Below are positions 43,100 to 53,058 of a stretch of DNA of 64,000 nucleotides, piece by piece (positions within the stretch are counted from its first letter, which is position 1; each line of letters opens with the position of its first letter). The position numbers and the translations under genes are program-made. The notes under the pieces are model-generated. The model made no database searches. It worked only from the letters and a program-made list of their open reading frames with translations, and had not been told where the DNA came from. The stretch is from Providencia heimbachae ATCC 35613 (GTDB taxonomy: Bacteria > Pseudomonadota > Gammaproteobacteria > Enterobacterales > Enterobacteriaceae). The stretch spans positions 62,001 to 126,000 of the forward strand of contig NZ_LXEW01000047.1 in NCBI RefSeq assembly GCF_001655055.1, read 5' to 3'.

Positions 43100-43753
43100 A
43101 TGCATTTATTTAGCGCAATCACAGCTAAAAAATCATCGATTCTATTCTTGTGTAATTTTTTTTTTAGTGATTTTGTATATTCGTATAGTTTGCAAAATAG
43201 AAATATTAATGCAGAAATAGAATCACCTCCATCATGTGAGATAATTATCCCTGATGGTGGGCAGTATCAATTTAATCAGATACATGCTCGCCTATTTCAT
43301 GCAACAAAAAAAATGGAAATACCTGAGGTCGTAAAAACATGGCAGGTTGTTTGTAATACCTCAATTCAATTATCAGTACGATTTTCTGATAATAGAGTGG
43401 ATACATCATCGATAGGTATTGAAAATAATTTTGGATTGGGTCAGGTTAATACTCATGGTAAATTAGGTAATTATCAACTAATACTAAATCAATTTAAAGT
43501 TGATGGGGATTTAGTAGGTTTAGGTGCGATTAATAATATAAGTCAATCAAAAACAACAAAAGGTTTAACTGTATTAAAAAATGAAAGTTATACATGGTTA
43601 AATAGCGATAACTCATTATCAGTTGGAAAGGTTTTTTCACTTAATATAGCCGTTAAGCCTATTTTGAATAACCTTACAGAAACAAATGGCCCAATTATTG
43701 ATGGTGCTGATTTTGACGGTAGTGCAGATATTATATTTTCATTTGGAATTTGA
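43100..43753 (+). CDS. Fimbrial subunit, DUF1120-type
   Basis: The third subunit of the operon, 217 residues with the ATG at 43100 (GAGG 5 nt upstream); a TTG at 43085 is less likely. The pattern ESPPSCEII, VVCNTSIQLSVRFSDNR, GNYQLILNQ and the end strand ADIIFSFGI match the first subunit. The N-terminus has KK then a hydrophobic stretch rich in F and L, an atypical but plausible signal peptide without an obvious Ala-x-Ala site. It may be a tip or adaptor subunit; that role is inferred from gene order only. Confidence 0.68.
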   Translation: MHLFSAITAKKSSILFLCNFFFSDFVYSYSLQNRNINAEIESPPSCEIIIPDGGQYQFNQIHARLFHATKKMEIPEVVKTWQVVCNTSIQLSVRFSDNRVDTSSIGIENNFGLGQVNTHGKLGNYQLILNQFKVDGDLVGLGAINNISQSKTTKGLTVLKNESYTWLNSDNSLSVGKVFSLNIAVKPILNNLTETNGPIIDGADFDGSADIIFSFGI

Positions 43754-43794
43754 TTTTTACTATTAAAAAATTAATTAGGAAATAAGAAACGATA

Positions 43795-46221
43795 ATGTAT
43801 AAGAAAAATAAAATTTCTTATTGCTACCCATTTTTGATTTTTATTGCTCTGTATATAAATAATGCGATTGCATCTAAAGTGGAAAATAGGACTGAAGCAC
43901 CTTCGTCAGTATTAACTAACTTTGATATTGATTCACTTAAATCATTAGGATATGGAACTGAGGTTGCCGAATTTTTTATGAAAGGTAATCAGTTTTTACC
44001 AGGAAATCATGATGTTACTATAAAGCTGAATAGTAGTGCTGAATATACAGAAAATATAGAAATCAATGAAAATGGTGAGCTTTGTATTAATGATAAATTG
44101 ATGACAAAACTAAAATTAAAAAAAATTAATTTATTGGAAGGATGTAACCCTTTTCAGCAGGTATTTCCAAATGGCCAAATAATACTGCATCCTAGTAATT
44201 TTAAAATCGATCTCATCGTTTCAGAAAATTATCTAGATCCTAAATTACAGGGACGTGAGCTAACTTATGGTGGCTTTGGTATTGTCAGTAATTATCAAAT
44301 GTATGGTATGGAAATTAATGGAAACTATAACCAAAGGTTCTATCAAGGTGAATTTGAAACAGGGCTAAATTGGAATAATTGGATTTTGAGAAATAATAGT
44401 AGCATGTCAGTGGGAGACTCTCGTTCAGAATACCAATTTAATGAAACTATTTTATCACGGAGTATTGAAGCTATTAATGCCCAAATCGAGATGGGACAAC
44501 TGAATATTCAAGGTGCTTTTTTTGGTGGAACACCAATTGATGGTATTCAGGTATATTCTGATAGTTCTTTGCAATCGACGAGTAATTTAGTAGTGCCAAT
44601 TACGGGGTTTGCCAGTTCACCTTCAACGGTTGAAGTGCAGCAAAATGGCCGATTATTATATCGAACAATTGTAGCTGCTGGGGCTTTTGAGTTAAATAAA
44701 ATTAATAATGTCGTCATTGGAACGCCTTTAGATATTACGGTGGTACAGGATAATGGCGAACAGCAGAAGTTTCAGGTTGTAACTGCTAACCAAATGAATG
44801 GAGTGTCATCACCAATATCTTATTTGTTTAGCTCTGGGCAATATCGTAGTCGTGGTGAGTCAAAGGTAGAAAAACCGCTCATCAGTAGTGCAGAGATGAG
44901 CATGCAGAATAAATACGCAAACTATATTGCTGGCATGCTTTATTCTGATAAATACCAAGCAATGAGTGGGCGCGTAAATTCATCCTTTGGCGTATTGTCA
45001 CCAATTACGGGTGGTTTGGGTATCCAAAGTAGCCGAAATAATAAAAAACGTGGTGAACAAGTTGATTTTAATACGTCAATTGCTTTTGACAAAACGTCAG
45101 TTGGAGCATCTGTATTATATCGAACAAATCAGTTCCCAACGCTTGAGAGTTCACTATTAAAAGATACGCATGAAATAGATGTTAATGAACAAACCAACAA
45201 CTGGTTTAGCGGAGAATTGCAGACTTCCTCTTCATTATTTGCAAGTTGGGGAGATATTACTTGGGGAAGGTTTAGTAGTAGCTTTAGCCATAATCATTTT
45301 TATGACAATAAGTCTGATACGGTTTCTTATTCTGTGGGTTATGGTAGAAAAATTGCAGATGTTTCTTTGAATGTGAATTACCAAACAGGAGATGGCCAAG
45401 ATAGTCGAGTTTTTATTAATGCCTCAATGCCATTAAGTAAAAAAAGTAATATTAGTATTCAGAGTCAGCATTACCAAGATAAAACAATGACGATGGCAAA
45501 TTATAATCAGCGAGTCAATGATAACTGGCGTTATTCCGTGGGTGTTGGCCGTAACGATGGTACACAAATTGTTAATGGTAGCGTTAATAATACCAACGCT
45601 TATAGTAATATCGCTATTACAGGTTCAATATTACAAAATAATACACGCTCTTTAATGGCTTCTGCTTCGGGTGGGTTAGCTTATTCAAATGGATTGTTTG
45701 CCACATCATCAGTACCAATAGGAGATACATTTGGGATTGTTTATATTCCTAATGAATCAGGAGTAAGAGTTAATTCATTAGGTAGTGGTACAACAATAAC
45801 AAATCATTTTGGTACAGCTGCAATTTCATCGTTACCTGAAAATAAACAATCTACGGTGCAGTTGAATACGGAAAACTTACCTCTTAATGTCCGTTTAGAT
45901 ACCACTTCTTTTGATGTGGCAGTCGCGAGAGGATCTGTAATAACAAGAGAAATTAACTCAACCAAAATGAGACAGCTATTACTTAGTATTAAAATGCCAA
46001 ACGGTGAGTTTGTCCCTTTTGGTGGAAGTGTTTTAAATAAAACCAGTGATTATATGGGCACTATTATGGGGGAAGGTAATTTACTGTTAAGTAATGAACA
46101 GATTGGTAAGGATATTATATTAAGATCGCCAAATGCTGATGATTGCATTATCAAATATACTGTACCTAAAGATTTTTCACCTGAGTCATTATATGAAGAA
46201 GCTGAAGCAATTTGTCATTAA
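43795..46221 (+). CDS. Outer-membrane fimbrial usher
   Basis: An outer-membrane usher of 808 residues that would assemble and secrete the three subunits. After a signal peptide come an N-terminal periplasmic domain (VFPNGQIILHPSNFKIDL), a large beta barrel with the plug region (VPITGFASSPSTVEVQQNGR), and C-terminal domains ending in a cysteine pair (DDCIIKY and AICH). It resembles the ushers that accompany DUF1120 subunits rather than FimD. Length is typical of the smaller ushers. It begins 42 nt after the third subunit, and the chaperone follows after 41 nt. Confidence 0.88.
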   Translation: MYKKNKISYCYPFLIFIALYINNAIASKVENRTEAPSSVLTNFDIDSLKSLGYGTEVAEFFMKGNQFLPGNHDVTIKLNSSAEYTENIEINENGELCINDKLMTKLKLKKINLLEGCNPFQQVFPNGQIILHPSNFKIDLIVSENYLDPKLQGRELTYGGFGIVSNYQMYGMEINGNYNQRFYQGEFETGLNWNNWILRNNSSMSVGDSRSEYQFNETILSRSIEAINAQIEMGQLNIQGAFFGGTPIDGIQVYSDSSLQSTSNLVVPITGFASSPSTVEVQQNGRLLYRTIVAAGAFELNKINNVVIGTPLDITVVQDNGEQQKFQVVTANQMNGVSSPISYLFSSGQYRSRGESKVEKPLISSAEMSMQNKYANYIAGMLYSDKYQAMSGRVNSSFGVLSPITGGLGIQSSRNNKKRGEQVDFNTSIAFDKTSVGASVLYRTNQFPTLESSLLKDTHEIDVNEQTNNWFSGELQTSSSLFASWGDITWGRFSSSFSHNHFYDNKSDTVSYSVGYGRKIADVSLNVNYQTGDGQDSRVFINASMPLSKKSNISIQSQHYQDKTMTMANYNQRVNDNWRYSVGVGRNDGTQIVNGSVNNTNAYSNIAITGSILQNNTRSLMASASGGLAYSNGLFATSSVPIGDTFGIVYIPNESGVRVNSLGSGTTITNHFGTAAISSLPENKQSTVQLNTENLPLNVRLDTTSFDVAVARGSVITREINSTKMRQLLLSIKMPNGEFVPFGGSVLNKTSDYMGTIMGEGNLLLSNEQIGKDIILRSPNADDCIIKYTVPKDFSPESLYEEAEAICH

Positions 46222-46262
46222 CTTCAGTATTAAGTATTTTAAAATTTAAATTAGAGGCTGTA

Positions 46263-46949
46263 ATGAAAAAAATTATATCGACTATAACTTTATTTTTAAT
46301 CGTTTTGGCTAGCTTTTCTGCTAAAGCTAGCTTTCAACTTGAAACAATGACAGTAATATTAGATGCAGGAGAAACTAGAAAGGTATTTAATGTTAAAAAC
46401 ACCACCAAGGAACCTATTTTATTATCGACAAAAGTCTCTGACCTTGATGGTTCTAAGCCAATGGCAAAGGATATAATGGTATCACCACCGATTATTCGTA
46501 TTGAACCAAATGAAAGCCAGCAAATTAACTTTGTTTTGAAGCAAGGTATTGATTTAAAACAAGAGGAAATTCTGAAAGTCTCTTTTCAAGGTGTGGGTGC
46601 GAGTAAGAAAAATTCTGCCAAGATGCCTATACGTCAAGATATTGCGATGTTAATTTCACCTGCAAACTTATCGGTAAACCAAAAGCCTTGGGATAATGTG
46701 AGTGCTAGCCAAAAAAATAATGAATTAACATTGCAAAATAAGAGCGATCAGGTTGTGCGACTGTCACCTTCAGTTACTGCATTACCGAGCGAAGAAGTAT
46801 ATTCAATTGGTCAATTTTATCTTCGTCCAAATGAAAGTAAAACAATTGAAGTAAAAGGGACTGTACAAGAAGTAACGTTTTCGCCTTTAAGTCGCTATGG
46901 CTTTAAACTTGCTGAAAATAAAACTATAAAAGTAAGCATGAATAAATAA
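46263..46949 (+). CDS. Periplasmic fimbrial chaperone
   Basis: A PapD-like chaperone of 228 residues. The signal peptide (MKKIISTITLFLIVLASFSAKA) is followed by two immunoglobulin-like domains. Domain one has the edge-strand segment PPIIRIEPNESQQINFVLK and KMPIRQDIAMLISP; domain two ends VSMNK. The ATG at 46263 has an AGAGG site; the longer in-frame start at 46212 overlaps the usher and lacks a signal peptide. It is placed after the usher, an unusual order compared with many chaperone-usher operons. Confidence 0.85.
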   Translation: MKKIISTITLFLIVLASFSAKASFQLETMTVILDAGETRKVFNVKNTTKEPILLSTKVSDLDGSKPMAKDIMVSPPIIRIEPNESQQINFVLKQGIDLKQEEILKVSFQGVGASKKNSAKMPIRQDIAMLISPANLSVNQKPWDNVSASQKNNELTLQNKSDQVVRLSPSVTALPSEEVYSIGQFYLRPNESKTIEVKGTVQEVTFSPLSRYGFKLAENKTIKVSMNK

Positions 46950-46992
46950 AGACTAATTTATACTATTTGATATTTAAAAAGTTAACCTAATT

Positions 46993-47343
46993 ATGAATGA
47001 TAAAAAAATAATGATAGCTTCGAATAATTTCTATTCGTCTATCATTGGTGGTGAAATAAGGAAAGTACGGAAATTACGTATGTTATCGGGAACCAAAGTT
47101 GCTAAAAGACTTGGCGTATCCCAGCAGCAATATTCACGATATGAATGTGGTATTTGTTCTATATCAGTAGATATGTTATTTAATCTTTTATATATATTGG
47201 AATATGATTTAAATTATTTTTTCACGCAAGTAAGCTTAAGTATTAAAAATAAAAATAATGATATATATAATGATCTTGGGACTGTTCTTAATTTAGCAAA
47301 TACACATAAAGATATTGAAAGTTATTTTTATAAAAAAGAATAA
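46993..47343 (+). CDS. XRE-type regulator of the MrpJ family
   Basis: A protein of 116 residues with an N-terminal helix-turn-helix (IGGEIRKVRKLRMLSGTKVAKRLGVS, about 18-43). It carries SQQQYSRYE at residues 43-51, matching the SQQQxSRYE signature of Proteus MrpJ. MrpJ-type genes sit at the ends of fimbrial operons and repress flagellar motility when fimbriae are made. The gene lies 43 nt after the chaperone and is probably cotranscribed. The C-terminal half is AT-rich in coding and not conserved. The motility role is inferred from the family. Confidence 0.8.
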   Translation: MNDKKIMIASNNFYSSIIGGEIRKVRKLRMLSGTKVAKRLGVSQQQYSRYECGICSISVDMLFNLLYILEYDLNYFFTQVSLSIKNKNNDIYNDLGTVLNLANTHKDIESYFYKKE

Positions 47344-47692
47344 GAATAATATTGGCTAGTGCCGCTATCCGTTTATATGTCCCTAAAAATATCAACATTT
47401 TATGGTTAAATGTACGGTAGTACTGCATCTAATGAACCGAGGATGGAGAGGTGTACTTTTGGTTCAAATTCCTTGCTGTATTGATGAAGATCGATTTTTG
47501 TTGGACAAATTGCCAAATATCCCCTTATTCACTAGAGCTATTGTGGCTATAGGGAGCCTGTTTTTTAGTCGACAGGCGTATTTTTGGTCAATAATAGCTA
47601 ATTTAATCGAGCACTCAGGGAATACCTCTCAACAATACGGCTTTTCTCACGTTATAATTAGCCTTAACGAAGTAAGCGTGGGAGATAAGCAG
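47344..47692. other. Region between the fimbrial operon and yacL
   Basis: The 349 nt hold no recognised gene. The yacL frame stays open upstream to an ATG at 47402, adding 97 codons of sequence that I cannot match to any family. TATAAT at 47653-47658 could be a yacL -10 without a good -35. No terminator for the fimbrial operon was found. Confidence 0.5.
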
Positions 47693-48058
47693 ATGGACTA
47701 CCAATTTTTTCAGGATATAACCGGAAATATCAGCGCGAAATTTTCAATGGACCACGAAGCTATTGGTCATTGGCTAAATGAAGAGATTAAAAGTGATCTT
47801 AGTATGTTAGATTCCATTGAACAAAATTATGAAAAAATAAAGGGCAGCGAGAATCAGTGGGAGCTTATTGGTCATGAGTACACTCTCATATTAGATGATG
47901 AAGAAGTGATGATACGAGCAAATTTATTATCATTTGAAATCGATGGTTTAGAAGAGGGAATGAGTTATTACGATAATGAAAGTGTTGCCTTCTGTGGTAT
48001 TGATGATTTTATTTTAATGCTAAAAGATTACCGAGAGTTTGTAATCGAAAACCGATAG
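47693..48058 (+). CDS. yacL: UPF0231 family protein YacL
   Basis: A small acidic cytoplasmic protein of 121 residues and unknown function. The E. coli pattern is clear: MDYxF.xDITG, EAIGHWLNEEIK, GHEYTLILDDEEVMIRAN, and EEGMSYYDNES. The ATG at 47693 is chosen because homology begins exactly there and GGGAG lies upstream. The frame is open for 97 further codons upstream, which look unrelated. In E. coli yacL directly follows acnB; here the fimbrial island separates them. Confidence 0.93.
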   Translation: MDYQFFQDITGNISAKFSMDHEAIGHWLNEEIKSDLSMLDSIEQNYEKIKGSENQWELIGHEYTLILDDEEVMIRANLLSFEIDGLEEGMSYYDNESVAFCGIDDFILMLKDYREFVIENR

Positions 48059-48199
48059 TATAAGTTTTTTTTATTGATTTATTTTATATTTTCACCAATT
48101 GCCGCTATTATTTGTGCTGTATTACTCAATGGTTAGTATTATGAGTTATGCAATTGAAGTTTATACTCACAAAATGATTGAATTCGAAGGGATGAAAAT

Positions 48200-49072
48200 A
48201 TGAATACTGATGATGTTACAGGCGCGTTGAACAATGCAACGAATTGGTTTGCAGCAAATCAGGATCTGTTAGTTCAATATGTAGTGAATATCGTTGCGGC
48301 AATCTTAATTTTAATCGTCGGTATGATGATTGCGAAAGCGGTTGGGCGCGGTATTCATCGTGTTATGACGATGAAAGGGGTTGACTCAACCGTCAGTGAT
48401 TTTTTATCAGCAATTGTACGCTATACCATTGTTGCATTTACCTTGATTGCAGTACTAGGCAAAATAGGTGTTCAAACAGCGTCTGTTATTGCTGTTATGG
48501 GTGCGGCGGGATTAGCGGTTGGTTTGGCATTACAAAACTCTTTAGGTAACTTCGCAGCAGGCGTATTGCTAGTGGTCTTTAGACCATTAAAAGCGGGAGA
48601 ATATGTCACTATTGGTGCTGTAGAAGGGACTGTACAGAATGTGCAGATATTTTCGACAACCTTAAGAACTGCGGATGACCGTATCATTGTTATTCCAAAT
48701 GGTAAAATTATTGCAGATAACATCATTAACGTTTCGCGTGAACCAAATCGTCGTCAAGATATCATTGTTGGTTTAGCTTATGACTCAGATATTGATGTCG
48801 TTAAAAAAGTATTAGGCGATATTGTTGCTGCGGATACACGTATTCAACATGACAAAGGTGTGACTATTCGTTTACATGATATGGCTCCGTCTTCATTAAA
48901 CTATTTAGTCCGTTTTTGGACAACCAATGGTGATGCATGGCCAGTCTATTGGGATTTAATGGAAGAGTTCAAACGTGCATTGGATAAGCACCAAATTGGC
49001 ATTCCGTTCCCACAAATGGATGTTCATGTTCATCCACAAAATGTAAATGTGAATAAAATATCTGCTGAATAA
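48200..49072 (+). CDS. mscS: Small-conductance mechanosensitive channel MscS
   Basis: An inner-membrane channel of 290 residues that releases solutes on hypo-osmotic shock. Three membrane helices lie in the first 125 residues. The pore-lining helix [21 protein letters not shown] near residue 98 is conserved, with GN in place of SN in the E. coli pore. The beta domain and C-terminal cytoplasmic vestibule ([10 protein letters not shown]) follow. The length is close to E. coli MscS (286). It is followed by argO, as expected from the E. coli mscS-argO neighbourhood. Confidence 0.96.
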   Translation: MNTDDVTGALNNATNWFAANQDLLVQYVVNIVAAILILIVGMMIAKAVGRGIHRVMTMKGVDSTVSDFLSAIVRYTIVAFTLIAVLGKIGVQTASVIAVMGAAGLAVGLALQNSLGNFAAGVLLVVFRPLKAGEYVTIGAVEGTVQNVQIFSTTLRTADDRIIVIPNGKIIADNIINVSREPNRRQDIIVGLAYDSDIDVVKKVLGDIVAADTRIQHDKGVTIRLHDMAPSSLNYLVRFWTTNGDAWPVYWDLMEEFKRALDKHQIGIPFPQMDVHVHPQNVNVNKISAE

Positions 49073-49281
49073 TTTACTGCAATTAATAAACTACGGAACC
49101 TAAGATAATGGGTTCCGTTACCCTACCAATTACCCTTCTACTTTTCCTTATTTTATCGACTTTAATCAGCATGAACCTGATAAGTAATACTTATGCCTTA
49201 TAAGAGATAATCATTTCAACTTATAATTTTTTATCCGTAATATTCAAGTCTTAGTGTTGAATAATTATTTGGAAATTATGC

Positions 49282-49902
49282 ATGTTTACGATCTATTTTC
49301 AGGGAGCTTTATTAGGTGCTGCAATGATATTGCCTCTAGGGCCACAAAATGCTTTTGTTTTACAGCAAGGTAGTCGAAAGCAGTTTCATATGATGAGTGC
49401 ATTATTATGTGCTTTGAGTGATACCTTATTAATCATTGCAGGTGTTTTTGGTGGAAGTGCTTTATTGAGTCAGTCCGAAATATTAATGCAGTTAATTACA
49501 TGGGCAGGGGTAGCATTTTTACTTTGGTATGGTTATGGCGCATTTCGTACTGCAATGAGTCCTGACAATGTTATTTTTCAAGTGGAAAACCGTATTATTA
49601 CGCGCTGGAAAGTGGTTATCACGCTTTTTGCGGTTACTTGGTTAAATCCTCATGTTTATTTAGATACTTTTGTGGTTCTAGGTAGTGTTGGAAGCCAGTT
49701 AGAAAGCCAATTACGACCTTGGTTTACCGCAGGCGCATTAACAGCATCATTTGTTTGGTTTTTTGTTCTAGCAATGTTAGCGGCATGGTTTTCTCCTATA
49801 TTAAATAAGCCCCGTTCACAACGCATTATTAATCTTTTTGTCGGAAGTGTTATGTGGTTTATTGCATTCCAGTTAGCAAAGCAAGGGGTAGGATATTTAT
49901 AA
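49282..49902 (+). CDS. argO: Arginine exporter ArgO (LysE family)
   Basis: An inner-membrane transporter of 206 residues that exports arginine and its toxic analogue canavanine. The LysE-family start [20 protein letters not shown]-like segment is near residue 8, and five to six membrane segments are visible. [14 protein letters not shown] near residue 123 is also a family feature. Its activator ArgP is encoded three genes away on the opposite strand, so control by ArgP is expected. The 200-nt upstream region would hold the ArgP site, but I cannot point to it. Confidence 0.95.
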   Translation: MFTIYFQGALLGAAMILPLGPQNAFVLQQGSRKQFHMMSALLCALSDTLLIIAGVFGGSALLSQSEILMQLITWAGVAFLLWYGYGAFRTAMSPDNVIFQVENRIITRWKVVITLFAVTWLNPHVYLDTFVVLGSVGSQLESQLRPWFTAGALTASFVWFFVLAMLAAWFSPILNKPRSQRIINLFVGSVMWFIAFQLAKQGVGYL

Positions 49903-50060
49903 TTTAGCCTTATTCTGAATCGTACTTTCATTCACTTGTGTTAATGTTAAAGATGTTCAGGGAAGGTTTGTCATGAACTTTCCCTTTTTTATTCGCGTCA
50001 TGCTTCGAGTACAGTATTGTTTAACTGACTTTGTGACGTAAAAATCTGATTGGAGGTTCT

Positions 50061-50795
50061 GTGAAATTAAAATCTTTAGTTCTTGCTGCCATGATGGCAG
50101 GTGTTGCGGTTCCTACCATGTCATTTGCTAACCCGCTTCCTGAAGGGCCGCATATTACAACATCCGGTAACTCGGTTATTAAGGCGACGCCAGATATGGC
50201 GACCCTGAACATTAATGTGAGTGTGACTGAAAAAGATGCAGCAGCAGCGAAAGCCGGTGTGGATAAACGTGTTGCCGAATATTTTGAATTTTTGAAGAAA
50301 AACGGTATTGATAAAAAAGATATTAATGCTGCGAATGTACGTACTCAGCCTAAATATGACTATAGTAGCGTAAAACAAAAATCGACAATTGAAGGTTATG
50401 TTGCAACCCGTACTGTTGAAGTGAAAGTTAACAATTTAGAGCAGCTTAATTCATTGCTGGATGGTGCTTTGGCGGCAGGCTTAAATGAAATTAGCTCAGT
50501 AGAGTTTGGTGTTGTTAATCCACAGCAATATCGCAATGAGGCTCGTGAAAAAGCTATCCAAAATGCAACGGAACAAGCGAATGCGTTAGCGAAAGGATTC
50601 AATGTACAACTCGGTCCTGTGTATAGCATTAACTATAATGCACCAGCCGCAGTGCCATTTCCTGTCGCATTAAGAAGTGCGGGCGCGCCGATGAAAGCAA
50701 TGGTAGCTCAAGATCTCAATGTGAATGAGACCTATGAGCAAGAAAGTATTAATTTTAATGACCAAGTTGATGTTGTTTTTGAATTAAAACGTTAA
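50061..50795 (+). CDS. SIMPL-domain periplasmic protein YggE
   Basis: A periplasmic protein of 244 residues with a signal peptide ([22 protein letters not shown]) and one SIMPL (DUF541) domain. [20 protein letters not shown] at the domain start and [12 protein letters not shown] at the end mark the family. In E. coli its homologue, yggE, is linked to oxidative stress tolerance, with no known enzymatic activity. The start is GTG, with a strong TGGAGG site 5 nt upstream. The 3' end overlaps the argP 3' end by 4 nt. Confidence 0.93.
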   Translation: MKLKSLVLAAMMAGVAVPTMSFANPLPEGPHITTSGNSVIKATPDMATLNINVSVTEKDAAAAKAGVDKRVAEYFEFLKKNGIDKKDINAANVRTQPKYDYSSVKQKSTIEGYVATRTVEVKVNNLEQLNSLLDGALAAGLNEISSVEFGVVNPQQYRNEAREKAIQNATEQANALAKGFNVQLGPVYSINYNAPAAVPFPVALRSAGAPMKAMVAQDLNVNETYEQESINFNDQVDVVFELKR

Positions 50796-51706
50796 TTTTC
50801 AATGGGTAACCCATCTTCTTGTTTTAACATCTGGCGTCCTGTTTTAAGTAGGGCGTCAGTGACTTTCTTCATTGTACGGCTTTCAGGGGCAAACCGGTGC
50901 CAATACAGCATACGGCGTTGACATAAACCCGGGGTTAAATCGACCAATTCACCATTTTTTAATTCATTCGCTATCTGTAGGTGCGGGATCATGCAACAGG
51001 TAGAGCCTTGTTTCGCCAATTGTACAAACGCTTCTGATGAATTGACGATATGGCAAGGTACGCTTCCTGGTGATAAGCCAAAATTTTGCTGAACAAAAGC
51101 TTGATGCATATCGTCTAAGTGGTCAAATGCGACAGCAGGGGCTTTAAGGAGTGACGAGCGAGTGACGCCATCAGGAAAATACTGTGCTGCGAACCCGGGG
51201 GAGGCGACAAAGAGATAATCGAGTGCGCCAAGTTTATCAACGACACAACCGGGGAGTGCTTGCGGTTGGATACTGATAGCACCAACAACTTCGCCTCGCC
51301 TTAAGCGTTCTTGGGTGCGAGTTTCATCTTCCACTTGGATATTCAAGCGAATCGGGCTATTGATTAATACTGGATTAAGAGCAGGTAGCAGCCATGTGGC
51401 TAAGCTATCGGCGTTGACTGCAAGGGATAAAAGTAAAGGTGTTGAGCCCCCATTTTCATCTCCTAACCACTGTTCTTCTAGTAATTCAACTTGATGAAGC
51501 AGCGCTAATAGTTTTTGCCCTTGTTCAGTTGGGTGCGGCGGTACTGTTCGAACCAGCAATGGCTGCCCAAATAGATTTTCCAGCTGCTTGATGCGTTGTG
51601 AAACAGCAGATTGGGTGATACACAGTTTTTGAGCCGCTCGCTCAAACCCTCGTTCACGAATGACGGCATCCAGTGCTTGCAACGCGCGGTAATCAGGGCG
51701 CTTCAT
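50792..51706 (-). CDS. argP: LysR-family regulator ArgP
   Basis: A DNA-binding regulator of 304 residues, formerly IciA, that activates argO with arginine and represses lysine-sensitive genes. The N-terminal winged helix ([21 protein letters not shown]) is near residue 22, and the effector domain follows. Identity with E. coli ArgP is high in [16 protein letters not shown]. The gene ends converge and overlap with yggE. The C-terminal residues differ from E. coli but leave the fold intact. Confidence 0.96.
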   Translation of the reverse strand: MKRPDYRALQALDAVIRERGFERAAQKLCITQSAVSQRIKQLENLFGQPLLVRTVPPHPTEQGQKLLALLHQVELLEEQWLGDENGGSTPLLLSLAVNADSLATWLLPALNPVLINSPIRLNIQVEDETRTQERLRRGEVVGAISIQPQALPGCVVDKLGALDYLFVASPGFAAQYFPDGVTRSSLLKAPAVAFDHLDDMHQAFVQQNFGLSPGSVPCHIVNSSEAFVQLAKQGSTCCMIPHLQIANELKNGELVDLTPGLCQRRMLYWHRFAPESRTMKKVTDALLKTGRQMLKQEDGLPIEN

Positions 51707-51992
51707 CGAAAAATCTCCTTTTTGTTATTCTACTAAGCACTATGCCATAATTTTTAATCTAGCACTTGAATATATTGTAGATATGTCTTCAATCCTTCAA
51801 GTAGCTTGAGAGGTGTTTAGTTGTTTTCGTTTGATACCCACAAGTAAATCGAATTATTTGAAGTTTGGGCAGTAAAACTCAAGAAGTAGAGCACAAACTT
51901 TGCTAACAAAACTGCAACTCGTCAGTTGTCCGGTATATACTAGTATTATTAAACCTTAATGATGACTTAATTTAATAGTGGAAGGCATGAGT

Positions 51993-52652
51993 ATGACTCA
52001 GGAAGAATTAAAGAAAGCGGTAGGTTGGGCAGCATTAGAATATGTCAAACCGGGTACGATTGTTGGTGTTGGTACAGGTTCAACGGCATCTCATTTCATT
52101 GATGCACTAGCAACAATGAAAGATAAAATTGAAGGCGCAGTATCGAGCTCTGAAGCATCGACTCAAAAGCTTAAATCACTGGGTATCACTGTATTTGATT
52201 GTAATGAAGTTGATTCATTAGATGTTTATGTTGATGGCGCGGATGAAGTCGACAACAATATGAATATGATTAAAGGTGGTGGTGCTGCCTTAACGCGTGA
52301 GAAAATTGTTTCGGCTATTGCAAAAACATTTGTGTGTATTGTGGATCAATCTAAACTCGTTGATGTATTAGGTAAATTTCCATTACCAGTGGAAGTGATC
52401 CCGATGGCGCGTAGCTACGTTGCTCGTGAGCTGGTTAAGTTAGGAGGCACGCCTGAGTATCGCCAAAATGTGGTCACAGACAATGGTAATGTTATCCTTG
52501 ATGTTTATAATTTAAGCATTGTTGACCCCGTTGCTTTAGAAAATAAAATCAATGGGATCGCAGGTGTCGTGACTGTTGGCTTATTCGCTAATCGTGGCGC
52601 AGATGTTGTGCTGATGGGAACAGCTGAAGGTGTGAAAACCATTAAACTTTAG
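51993..52652 (+). CDS. rpiA: Ribose-5-phosphate isomerase A
   Basis: A pentose-phosphate pathway enzyme of 219 residues, the same length as E. coli RpiA, interconverting ribulose-5-phosphate and ribose-5-phosphate. Motifs [13 protein letters not shown] near residue 26, [18 protein letters not shown] near residue 80 (catalytic aspartates) and LPVEVIPMA near residue 125 are present. The GGAAGG site at 51980-51985 is 7 nt from the ATG at 51993 but only 1 nt from an ATG at 51987, so 51993 is the likely start. Confidence 0.97.
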   Translation: MTQEELKKAVGWAALEYVKPGTIVGVGTGSTASHFIDALATMKDKIEGAVSSSEASTQKLKSLGITVFDCNEVDSLDVYVDGADEVDNNMNMIKGGGAALTREKIVSAIAKTFVCIVDQSKLVDVLGKFPLPVEVIPMARSYVARELVKLGGTPEYRQNVVTDNGNVILDVYNLSIVDPVALENKINGIAGVVTVGLFANRGADVVLMGTAEGVKTIKL

Positions 52653-52723
52653 TCGTCATTAAGCGGTAGGTTGTTTATTTCCTACATGCATCTTGAATAT
52701 AACGCCAAATTAATCATATTTAA

Positions 52724-52763
52724 TAAGCCAGATAATCAATTGATTTCTGGCTTAATTGTTTTT
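52724..52763 (+). terminator. Intrinsic terminator after rpiA
   Basis: TAAGCCAGA at 52724-52732 pairs with TCTGGCTTA at 52746-52754, with an inner AATC/GATT extension. It is followed by ATTGTTTTT. It ends the rpiA transcript well before serA. Confidence 0.85.
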
Positions 52764-53058
52764 ATCTATAAATTTAACATTAGTGAATTAATTTCCGGTA
52801 TAACATCGACTTTGAAATTTATTTTAATTTTTTTAATTTGAGCTAATTTCGGTGATATATGTCACATTAATAGGCTTACTGTAGGCAAAATTCTTATTTT
52901 GTGTTACCAACCCTGATTTTCTACCATTTAACTTCTTTTTCTTCGCAGTTTTTAGAGTGTCTTAGGCAAACGGTTGTATTGATACTGCGCCATTTTTTGT
53001 TATGTTGTTAGACGGAAGATTCATCTGTCATAAATTAAAGCACGATAGGGTAGGGGAA
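52764..53058. other. Upstream region of serA
   Basis: About 295 nt without a gene, AT-rich in its first half. It presumably carries the serA promoter; Lrp control is known in E. coli, but no site was identified here with confidence. Confidence 0.5.
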
